8,408 nucleotides of DNA, taken from the NCBI GenBank assembly GCA_964598695.1, contig CAZRDB010000204.1, forward strand, positions 1 to 8,408, written 5' to 3'. The position numbers and the translations under genes are program-made. Positions 1 through 4,972 of this stretch are shown piece after piece (the first letter of the stretch is position 1; each line of letters begins with the position of its first letter). The notes under the pieces are model-generated. The model did no database searches and was not told the origin of the DNA. It saw nothing but the letters and a program-made list of their open reading frames with translations. This DNA is from CAZRDB01 sp964598695 (GTDB lineage: Bacteria; Armatimonadota; Zipacnadia; UBA1398).

Positions 1-389
1 CCTTCACGGGCGAGGGGATCCTCTACGCGATGTGGTCGGGCCTGCTGGCGGTCCAGACGCTGATCGAGAACTGGGACAAGACGACGGCCGAGCGGCTCGC
101 CGTCTACCAGGAGACCTGGGACCGGCAGCACAAGTTCAGTTGGGGCGCGATGCACCTGCTCGAGAATGTCTTCCTGCGCAACGACGTCTGCCGCGACGCC
201 TTCGTCACCTACCTCTCGGCGCCCGAGGTCGGCCGCGCCCTCACCGACGCCTGGACCGCGCGCTCCCTCCGAAGCAGCGGAGGCCTCCACCCCGTCCGCA
301 CGCCCGCGCGGATCCTCGCCTGTCTGTTGTGGAGCCACGTCCGCCTCGTGGGCGGGCTCCGCCGACCCGGAGGGCCCCCGCCGTGCTAG
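1..389 (+). CDS. Geranylgeranyl reductase family FAD-dependent oxidoreductase, C-terminal part (5' end outside window)
   Basis: The frame is open from the window edge (first full codon at 3) to a TAG at 387-389, giving about 128 C-terminal residues. It opens with FTGEGILYAMWSGLLA. This matches the GEGI...A...SG segment that closes the FAD-binding domain in geranylgeranyl reductases and related flavin monooxygenase-fold proteins, where a helix then runs along the cofactor. An α-helical tail follows (YQETWDRQ, then LLENVFLRND), as is usual after that motif. Family members reduce isoprenoid double bonds (lipid, quinone or chlorophyll side chains) with FAD; the substrate here cannot be told. The N-terminal Rossmann GxGxxG is not in the window, so a halogenase-like or other flavoprotein of the same fold is possible. 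The last ~35 residues are Arg/Pro/Gly-rich and look unconserved. The stop lies inside the next gene, so the two are probably co-transcribed. Confidence 0.72.
   Translation, partial: FTGEGILYAMWSGLLAVQTLIENWDKTTAERLAVYQETWDRQHKFSWGAMHLLENVFLRNDVCRDAFVTYLSAPEVGRALTDAWTARSLRSSGGLHPVRTPARILACLLWSHVRLVGGLRRPGGPPPC
369..374 (+). promoter_or_regulatory. Ribosome binding site that decides the mtaB start
   Basis: GGAGGG lies 8 bases before the GTG at 383. The frame is open upstream to base 32, but that stretch overlaps the oxidoreductase gene and encodes unrelated Arg/Pro-rich residues. The strong site therefore supports the GTG start and a 7-base overlap with the upstream stop. Confidence 0.75.
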
Positions 390-1672
390 GCGGGGCACAG
401 CGCGTCGCACTCCTGACCGTCGGCTGCAAGCTGAACCAGGCCGACTCCGAATCGCTGCGGGCCGCGCTCGAGCGCGCGGGCCACACGGTGCTCACCGACG
501 AGGCGGCGGCCGATGTCTGCATCGTGAACTCCTGCACCGTCACGGCCGAGGCCGACCGCGATTCCCGCCGCCTGCTGCGCCGCCTCCGCCGCGCCCACCC
601 GTCGGCGCTCGTCGTGGCGGTCGGCTGCTACGCCGAGACCGACGCGGCCACGCTCGAGGGGCTCGAGGAGGTCGACTGGGCGCTCGCCCGCGTCGAGCTG
701 GCCGACTTGCCCCAGGCCCTGCTCGAGGGGCGGCGTCCCTCGGCCACGCCCACGCCGCCCGGACTGCTCCCCGCGCGACCAGCGCACACGGCGCACGCGC
801 GGGCCCGGCTGGTGCTCCAGGATGGCTGCGACCGGTTCTGTGCCTACTGCAAGGTCCCGCTGGCACGCGGGCGGGAGCGCAGCCTTCCCCGGGACGATGC
901 GCTGTCGGCCTTGCGCGCGCTCGAGGGCGGCGGCTTCGCCGAGGTCGTTCTCGTTGGCTGCAACCTGGGCGGCTGGGGCCGAACACTGCCCGGCGCGCCG
1001 ACACTGGCCGCGCTGCTGCGCGAGGCGCTGACGCTCGACCTCCCGCGCCTGCGGCTGGGCTCCATCGAGCCCGACTGGCTCACCGACGAGCTGTGCGAGG
1101 TCGTCGCCTCCTCCGGCGGGCGGATCTGCCCCCACCTGCACATCCCGCTGCAGTCGGGCTCGCCGGCGGTGCTGGGCGCGATGGGCCGGGGCGAGGCGAT
1201 CGAGCCGCTGCTCGAGCGGATCGCCGACCTGCGCGGGCGGGTGGGCCTCCTGGCCGTGGGTCTCGATCTGCTCGTCGGCTTCCCGACGGAGTCGGAGGCT
1301 GACTTCGCCGCGACGGTCGAGGTGGTGCGGCGCCTGGAGCCATCGCGGCTGCACGTCTTCCCCTACAGCCCGCGGCCGGGAACCGCCGCCGTGGCGCTGG
1401 GCGATCCGATCGCTCGGCCGGAGAAGAAGCGGCGGGTCCACACGCTGCTCGACCTCGGCGCGGAGCTGGAGGCCCGGTTCCTGGCGGCTCACGTGGGCCG
1501 CCAGGTGGCCTTCGTCGTCGAGGGCGACCAGCGGGAGGGCCTCATCCACGGGACGACGGAGACCTACCTCCGCGCGGAGACGCCGTGGGCCGGGCCCGGA
1601 GCGCCCCCACTCGTCCGCGGCGTAGTCACCGACGTGCGTGAGGGTACGCTCCTGGTGGCTGCGCGAGCCTGA
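383..1672 (+). CDS. mtaB: MtaB-type tRNA (N6-threonylcarbamoyladenosine(37)-C2)-methylthiotransferase, radical SAM
   Basis: The product (429 aa) is a MiaB-family methylthiotransferase, most like MtaB/YqeV, which converts t6A37 to ms2t6A37 in ANN-decoding tRNAs using S-adenosylmethionine and two [4Fe-4S] clusters in the cytoplasm. The N-terminal domain has its three cluster cysteines at C15 (VGCKLNQ), C51 (NSCTV) and C82 (VGCYAE). The radical SAM motif CDRFCAYC is at 149-156, followed by ARGRERS. Further family blocks are SIEP, HLHIPLQSGS, LLVGFPTES and LHVFPYSPRPGT. About 60 C-terminal residues fit a TRAM RNA-binding domain. The length is normal. The GTG start is set by GGAGGG at 369-374, and translation is probably coupled to the upstream gene by the GTGCTAG overlap. 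Two differences from textbook members: the basic RRxYT stretch after VLxxM is replaced by GRGEAIEP, and the residue after the last radical SAM Cys is Lys. Assignment to MtaB rather than MiaB or RimO rests on GCKLNQ and the SIEP and FPYS blocks. Confidence 0.9.
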   Translation: MLGGAQRVALLTVGCKLNQADSESLRAALERAGHTVLTDEAAADVCIVNSCTVTAEADRDSRRLLRRLRRAHPSALVVAVGCYAETDAATLEGLEEVDWALARVELADLPQALLEGRRPSATPTPPGLLPARPAHTAHARARLVLQDGCDRFCAYCKVPLARGRERSLPRDDALSALRALEGGGFAEVVLVGCNLGGWGRTLPGAPTLAALLREALTLDLPRLRLGSIEPDWLTDELCEVVASSGGRICPHLHIPLQSGSPAVLGAMGRGEAIEPLLERIADLRGRVGLLAVGLDLLVGFPTESEADFAATVEVVRRLEPSRLHVFPYSPRPGTAAVALGDPIARPEKKRRVHTLLDLGAELEARFLAAHVGRQVAFVVEGDQREGLIHGTTETYLRAETPWAGPGAPPLVRGVVTDVREGTLLVAARA

Positions 1673-1681
1673 TCACCGCCG

Positions 1682-1700
1682 GCGGCAGTGCGGCTGCCGC
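1682..1700 (+). terminator. GC-rich hairpin just after mtaB, possible terminator
   Basis: GCGGCAG (1682-1688) and CTGCCGC (1694-1700) form a perfect 7-bp stem with a 5-base loop, 9 bases after the mtaB stop. No T-tract follows (GTCGTAGAAG), so it is not a canonical intrinsic terminator. Its place directly behind the stop suggests a role in ending or stabilising the mtaB transcript. Confidence 0.4.
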
Positions 1701-1713
1701 GTCGTAGAAGACA

Positions 1714-1746
1714 ACGAGGCCGGGCACTGGTTGGACCCGGCCTCGT
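1714..1746 (-). terminator. Strong hairpin in the convergent gap, probable terminator of the pspA-nfeD-floT operon
   Basis: ACGAGGCCGGG (1714-1724) pairs perfectly with CCCGGCCTCGT (1736-1746), an 11-bp stem with an 11-base loop, 23 bases past the floT stop. Read on the minus strand the stem is followed by TGTCTTCT, a pyrimidine/T-rich tract, so it fits a terminator for the minus-strand operon best. Read on the plus strand there is no T-run, but it could still block read-through from mtaB. Confidence 0.6.
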
Positions 1747-1769
1747 CTCCGATCCACTGCCACCCGCGG

Positions 1770-3263
1770 TTACTCGGTCGCGGGCTTCTCCGCGCTCGGG
1801 GTTCCGCCGGTCGGGGCGATTCCCGGGAGGCTCTTCACGAGCCCCTGGACGTCGATCCCGGCGAGCGCCTCGATCACCGGCGGGAGCTGGCTGATGACCC
1901 GGGTCACGTCGCCCGTGATCTTGGCCGCGCCGGTCTCCTCGCCGCCGTTGCTGATCATGACGATCTTCTCGGTCTGGGCGAGCGGCCGGGCGATCGCCTC
2001 GGCGATCTGCGGCAGCACCTCGATCACGCGCTCGAGGATGGCCGCCTGGTTGTACTGCTGCCACGCCTCGGCCTTCTTGGCCATTCCGGTCGCCTCGGCG
2101 CCGCCCTTGGCGAGGATGGCCTCGCCCTCGGCACGGCCCTGGGCCGCCTGAACCTCCGCCTGCGCGAGGCCGCGCGCCTTGTTCACATCGGCCTCGGCGA
2201 GACCGCGGGCCTTCGAGGCATCGGCCTCGGCGACGCCAACCACGCGGGCGGCCTCGGCGCGGCCCTGGGCCTCGGCGATGGTCTTCTGCTGATCGGCCGT
2301 GGCGATCGTCGTGATGCGGTACTTCTCGGCGTCGGCGGGCCGCTCGACCTGGGCCTGCAGCTCCTTCTTGCGCCGCTCGATCTCCTTCTCCTCGACCGAG
2401 ATCAGACCGTCCTTCTCGACGACCTTGATCTGCATCTCCTCGCGCTTGACGCTCTGTGCCGAGATGTTCTTCTGCAGCTCGTAGGCGAGGTCGGCGTCGG
2501 CCTGGGTGGCCTGCACCGCCTTCTTGTACTCGGCGGCCTTGATCTGGTAGTCGCGCTGGGCCTCCGCGATCTGCGCCTCGGCGACGTACTTCGCCTGCTC
2601 GCCCTGCTGTCGGGCCTGGGCCGAGCGGATCGCCGCGTCGCGGTCGGCCTCGGCCTGGCCGATGACGGCGTCGCGCTTGACCTGCGCGATCCGCGGGAGG
2701 CCGAGGGCATCGAGGTAGCCGTGCTCGTCGCGCAGGTCACGGATCGTGAAGCTGATGATCCGGAGGCCCATGTTGGCGAGGTCGCTCGCGGCGACCTCCT
2801 GCACGCGCATGGCGAAGGCGTCGCGGTTGGAGTAGACCTCCTCGACCGTCATCGTGCCGAGGATCGCCCGCAGGTGGCCCTCAACCGTCTGGAGCGCGAC
2901 CTGCATCGTCTGGGCGACGCTCTTGCCGAGGAACTGCTCGGCCGCCGTCCGGATCATCTCGTCCGAACCGTCGACCTTCACCTGCGCCACGCCGTCGACG
3001 ATGATCGGGACGCCGTGGATCGTGTAGACGGCCGGCGTCTTGACGTCGAGGGTCATGATCTCGAGCGACAGGCGCGAGACCTGCTCGAAGACCGGCACCA
3101 CGAACGTGCCGCCGCCCGCGACGCAGCGGAAGCCGCGCGTCCCGTAGATGATCAGCGCCTCGTTCGGAGCCGCCTTCATCCAGCGCGAGGCGATGAAGCC
3201 GAACACGAGCAGAAGGAACGTACACACACTGCCAACGATGATCCCTACCGCCGAGCCACCCAT
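1770..3263 (-). CDS. floT: Flotillin (FloT/YuaG-like SPFH-domain membrane scaffold protein)
   Basis: The 497-aa product is a full-length flotillin. Residues 6-26 form one hydrophobic segment (VGSVCTFLLLVFGFIAS), followed by Lys/Arg and then APNEALIIYG, the typical opening of the SPFH/PHB domain (about 30-190). It continues through TLDVKTPAVYTIHGVPI and FLGKS. From about 200 to 420 there is a long charged helical region rich in Glu-Ala repeats (GLAEAD, GLAQAE, QGRAEGEA), the flotillin coiled coil that drives oligomerisation. The end is a Gly/Pro/Ala tail. Flotillins sit on the inner face of the cytoplasmic membrane and organise ordered microdomains that gather signalling, secretion and stress proteins. 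The size fits FloT/YuaG or E. coli YqiK rather than the shorter FloA. The start ATG has GGGAGGGAG 7 bases upstream. It is the third gene after pspA and the NfeD-like gene, an arrangement that matches B. subtilis yuaF-yuaG with PspA added. No lost domains are seen. Confidence 0.93.
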   Translation of the reverse strand: MGGSAVGIIVGSVCTFLLLVFGFIASRWMKAAPNEALIIYGTRGFRCVAGGGTFVVPVFEQVSRLSLEIMTLDVKTPAVYTIHGVPIIVDGVAQVKVDGSDEMIRTAAEQFLGKSVAQTMQVALQTVEGHLRAILGTMTVEEVYSNRDAFAMRVQEVAASDLANMGLRIISFTIRDLRDEHGYLDALGLPRIAQVKRDAVIGQAEADRDAAIRSAQARQQGEQAKYVAEAQIAEAQRDYQIKAAEYKKAVQATQADADLAYELQKNISAQSVKREEMQIKVVEKDGLISVEEKEIERRKKELQAQVERPADAEKYRITTIATADQQKTIAEAQGRAEAARVVGVAEADASKARGLAEADVNKARGLAQAEVQAAQGRAEGEAILAKGGAEATGMAKKAEAWQQYNQAAILERVIEVLPQIAEAIARPLAQTEKIVMISNGGEETGAAKITGDVTRVISQLPPVIEALAGIDVQGLVKSLPGIAPTGGTPSAEKPATE

Positions 3264-3270
3264 CGACGCA

Positions 3271-3280
3271 CTCCCTCCCG
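3271..3280 (-). promoter_or_regulatory. Ribosome binding site of floT
   Basis: On the minus strand CGGGAGGGAG ends 7 bases before the floT ATG (3263). The same GGGAGGGAG nonamer precedes the NfeD-like gene, suggesting similarly strong translation of both partners. The 72-base gap between the two genes (3264-3335) is otherwise GC-rich and shows no convincing promoter or gene. Confidence 0.65.
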
Positions 3281-3335
3281 CGCCGCGAACGCGCGACGCC
3301 TGACACCCATGCAGAGCGCGGCACGCGCCCTGCCC

Positions 3336-4064
3336 CTACGACCCGTCCTCCGGCGGCTTCGGGACCGAGGAGTCGAGAAGCCTCAGCTGCTCGTCGGTGG
3401 TCGGCCGGACGAGGTACTCCGCGCCCTGCTGGTCGACGATCGTGACCCGCGTCGACCGCGGGATCGCAGCGCCATCCGAGGAGCGGGCCGCCGCGGTTCG
3501 TCGCACCGACTTCACGGTGAACGCGATCTCGCCCACGCCGCCGGCCGGGATCGGGGTGATCACCGCGGCCTCGAAGCCGATGATGTTCGCGCCCCGGAAG
3601 CTCGTGCTGCCCTGGGAGCGAGTCAGCGCCCAGTTGAGCCCGGAGACGGTGAGCCAGGCCATGAGCAGCCCGCCGCCGAGCGCCGGCGGGAGCGTCCAGG
3701 GCCCGTTGTAGCCACAGCAGCGCAGCGTCAGGCCCGTGACGCCGCCGAACGCGACGAACGTCGAGACGATGAAGGGGCTCAGGAAGCTGAACGTGAACGG
3801 CATCTCGCCGGCGGCGGAGTCGGGCCCCTGCCCGCCGGCCTCGTGCCCACCCACGTGCGCCTCGGCATGCTCCCCGAGGTGCGCCTCCGCTCCGTGGCCG
3901 AGATGGCCGATCTCGGCATGGCCGCCTCCGACGTCCACTCCGCCGCCATGGTCGCCGATGTGCACGTCGTGGCCGAGGTGCAGGTGGCCGCCGAGCGAGA
4001 GCAGCAGGAGGCCCGCGCCGCCGATGCCGAGCATCCACCAGTACGCTGCGAGATAGGGATCCAT
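3336..4064 (-). CDS. YuaF/NfeD-like membrane protein with OB-fold C-terminus and His-rich loop
   Basis: A 242-aa membrane protein that partners flotillin in many genomes. Residues 5-24 (YWWMLGIGGAGLLLL) are the first membrane segment. Residues 27-74 are a His-rich loop. Segments at about 92-113 (FLSPFIVSTFVAFGGVTGL) and 125-147 (LGGGLLMAWLTVSGLNWAL) are further membrane spans. The remainder, from about 152, is a soluble β-rich domain with FRGANIIGFEAAVITPIP, GVGEIAFTV and EYLVRPT, which fits the NfeD/YuaF OB-fold (GxxGxa.t...p.G.G.v). The start is the ATG at 4064, with GGGAGGGAG 6 bases upstream lying inside the end of pspA. The gap to the pspA TAG is a single base (TAGC ATG), which implies translational coupling. 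NfeD proteins are thought to assist flotillin assembly or localisation. The OB domain should face the cytoplasm or the periplasm depending on the number of spans; with three spans and an N-in start, the His-rich loop would be outside. Sequence conservation with named family members is modest, so the family call rests on architecture and context. Confidence 0.82.
   Translation of the reverse strand: MDPYLAAYWWMLGIGGAGLLLLSLGGHLHLGHDVHIGDHGGGVDVGGGHAEIGHLGHGAEAHLGEHAEAHVGGHEAGGQGPDSAAGEMPFTFSFLSPFIVSTFVAFGGVTGLTLRCCGYNGPWTLPPALGGGLLMAWLTVSGLNWALTRSQGSTSFRGANIIGFEAAVITPIPAGGVGEIAFTVKSVRRTAAARSSDGAAIPRSTRVTIVDQQGAEYLVRPTTDEQLRLLDSSVPKPPEDGS
3843..3986 (-). other. His/Gly-rich segment within the NfeD-like protein (residues 27-74)
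   Basis: Twelve histidines fall in 48 residues (27, 29, 32, 35, 39, 49, 54, 57, 62, 66, 70, 74), spaced mostly 2-5 apart with Gly, Ala, Glu and Asp between, for example GHLHLGHDVHIGDHGG. The composition resembles metal-binding loops of zinc or nickel transporters and chaperones. There are no cysteines. Metal binding is an inference; a flexible or pH-sensing linker is the alternative. Confidence 0.6.
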
Positions 4065-4065
4065 G

Positions 4066-4737
4066 CTACGCTCCCTCCCCACCGTCGGCCGGCCTGTCGG
4101 GCTTGCTCTTCTGCTCGGCCCGCAGCTCGGCGAGCAGTTCGTTCAGCCGGTCCTCTTCATCCAGCGTCTCCAGCGGGTTGCCGAACAGCTCCTGGTGGGC
4201 CCGCGTTTCGGCCTCCAGCTCGTCGAGCCGGTACTGGAGTGTCCCCGAGACGCCGATCTCGGCCCCGGCGACCCGCTTGGCCATCGAGCGTTGGGCCTCG
4301 GCGAGTCGCTCGCGAGCGCGGAGCAGCTCGAGCCGCTCGCGCGCCTCGGTGAGCTTGGCCTCGAGGGCCCCCACATGCTCGCGGAACAGCCGCGTCGCAT
4401 CGCGCTGCAGCCCGAGATCGTGCGCGAGCCGCTCGGCCTTCTCCCGGGCGTGCTCGGAGCGACGCAGGGCCTCGCGGGCGAGATCCTCCTGCTGCTTGGC
4501 GAGCGCCGTGCGGGCCCGGTCGCGCATCGAGTCGACCTCGCCGAGCGCCTCCGAGCGGTCGCGCTGCATCCGCTTCTCCTCGCGGGCGGCGGCGCCCAGC
4601 TCCATGCGCGCGTCGTCGAGGTCGCGCTCCATCCGCTGGATGAGCTGTACGAGCCGCTCGTCGGGGTTGTCGAAACGCTCCGCGAGTTCGGCGAGGTTGG
4701 TTCGTACCGCGTTCCGGATCCGTTCGATGAGTCCCAC
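4066..4737 (-). CDS. pspA: PspA/IM30 (Vipp1) family phage-shock membrane-stress protein
   Basis: The 223-aa product matches E. coli PspA (222 aa) in size and build. It starts (V/M)GLIERIRNAVRTNL, the amphipathic N-terminal helix that binds stressed membranes. This is followed by DNPDERLVQLIQRME, the family's D/NPxxLVxxxIxxME block, then a long coiled coil (about 25-190) with the conserved ALxKxxEDLAREAL core (KQQEDLAREAL). PspA/IM30 proteins form ESCRT-III-like oligomers that cover and repair the inner membrane. The GTG start at 4737 is preferred over in-frame codons up to 4791, because it has GGAAGGA 9 bases upstream and puts MGLIERI at the amino end as in relatives; the extra 18 residues would be Arg-rich and unlike the family. 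The end is a charged tail (KSKPDRPADGGEGA). It is first in the operon with the NfeD-like gene and floT. No pspF, pspB or pspC and no obvious sigma-54 promoter are present, so its control differs from the E. coli system. Confidence 0.93.
   Translation of the reverse strand: MGLIERIRNAVRTNLAELAERFDNPDERLVQLIQRMERDLDDARMELGAAAREEKRMQRDRSEALGEVDSMRDRARTALAKQQEDLAREALRRSEHAREKAERLAHDLGLQRDATRLFREHVGALEAKLTEARERLELLRARERLAEAQRSMAKRVAGAEIGVSGTLQYRLDELEAETRAHQELFGNPLETLDEEDRLNELLAELRAEQKSKPDRPADGGEGA
4071..4080 (-). promoter_or_regulatory. Ribosome binding site of the NfeD-like gene, inside the pspA 3' end
   Basis: GGGGAGGGAG on the minus strand overlaps the last pspA codons and ends 6 bases before the ATG at 4064. 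An in-frame GTG at 4082 lies before this site and would have no ribosome binding site of its own, so the ATG is the better start. Confidence 0.65.
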
Positions 4738-4746
4738 GGCCGACCG

Positions 4747-4753
4747 TCCTTCC
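4747..4753 (-). promoter_or_regulatory. Ribosome binding site of pspA
   Basis: GGAAGGA on the minus strand ends 9 bases before the GTG at 4737 and fixes that codon as the likely start. Confidence 0.6.
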
Positions 4754-4813
4754 GTACCGCGCGCGCGGCGATCCTCCGAGGGGGCTCCCACCCTCTTCGG
4801 CGCGCCGCGTCAC

Positions 4814-4858
4814 GAGGCCTGCGACTCCCGCTCCTCGGTTCCTCTCCGTACAGGCCTC
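4814..4858. repeat. Inverted repeat in the divergent promoter region
   Basis: GAGGCCTG (4814-4821) and CAGGCCTC (4851-4858) are exact reverse complements, with centres 37 bases apart. This could be a pair of half sites for a regulator or the base of a large hairpin. In DNA this GC-rich an 8-base match may be chance. Confidence 0.3.
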
Positions 4859-4957
4859 TGACGCGCGAACGCGCCCCAGGTGACGCGCGGGGAGGACCGC
4901 GAACGCTCAGGGGGAACCTGCAACCGTCGGAGCGGCGCCATGGCCGCCCACCACCCC

Positions 4958-4963
4958 GGAAGG
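4958..4963 (+). promoter_or_regulatory. Ribosome binding site that decides the Tat-AKR start
   Basis: GGAAGG sits 9 bases before the ATG at 4973 but directly against the in-frame ATG at 4964, which is too close to serve it. The frame is open back to 4880, but the 4973 start gives a compact Tat signal peptide with the twin arginine at residues 5-6. Confidence 0.65.
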
Positions 4964-4972
4964 ATGAGTGCC

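Larger units (their letters stand above)
4738..4972. promoter_or_regulatory. Divergent intergenic region between pspA and the aldo/keto reductase gene
   Basis: These 235 bases must hold the promoters for the minus-strand pspA operon and the plus-strand reductase/glycyl-radical operon. I looked for sigma-70 pairs, a sigma-54 GG-N10-GC element and the GGAAC-type -35 box of ECF sigma factors. GGAAC occurs (for example near 4914 on the plus strand), but no matching -10 lies at the right distance. No promoter is therefore called. An 8-base inverted repeat lies at 4814-4858, and the 8-mer GACGCGCG occurs twice (4860 and 4882). No convincing small gene was seen. Confidence 0.4.

Noticed and set aside
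32..382. N-terminal extension of mtaB to base 32
   Set aside because: The extension overlaps the flavin oxidoreductase gene, encodes Arg/Pro-rich sequence absent from MtaB proteins, and the ribosome site supports the GTG at 383.
2161..2280. Repeated GCCTCGGCG-type units in floT taken for a DNA repeat
   Set aside because: The repetition encodes the Glu-Ala-rich helical repeats typical of flotillins and is explained by the protein.
1638..4352. 904-codon open frame on the plus strand opposite flotillin, NfeD and pspA
   Set aside because: It mirrors three genes with clear family motifs on the minus strand. The product is low-complexity Leu/Arg/Asp/Gly-rich with no recognisable motif, as expected from antisense reading of GC-rich codons.
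4738..4791. 18-residue N-terminal extension of PspA
   Set aside because: PspA proteins begin at the amphipathic helix that follows the GTG at 4737. The extension is Arg-rich, unlike the family, and the ribosome site lies within it.
4905..4940. GGAAC element as an ECF sigma -35 box for the AKR operon
   Set aside because: No -10-like CGTC or GTT lies at the required 16-17 base spacing; the nearest CGTC is too close.
4880..4972. Upstream starts of the Tat-AKR gene (ATG codons at 4880-ish frame, 4943 or 4964)
   Set aside because: They would put 3-31 extra residues in front of the twin-arginine motif, and only the ATG at 4973 has a properly spaced ribosome site.
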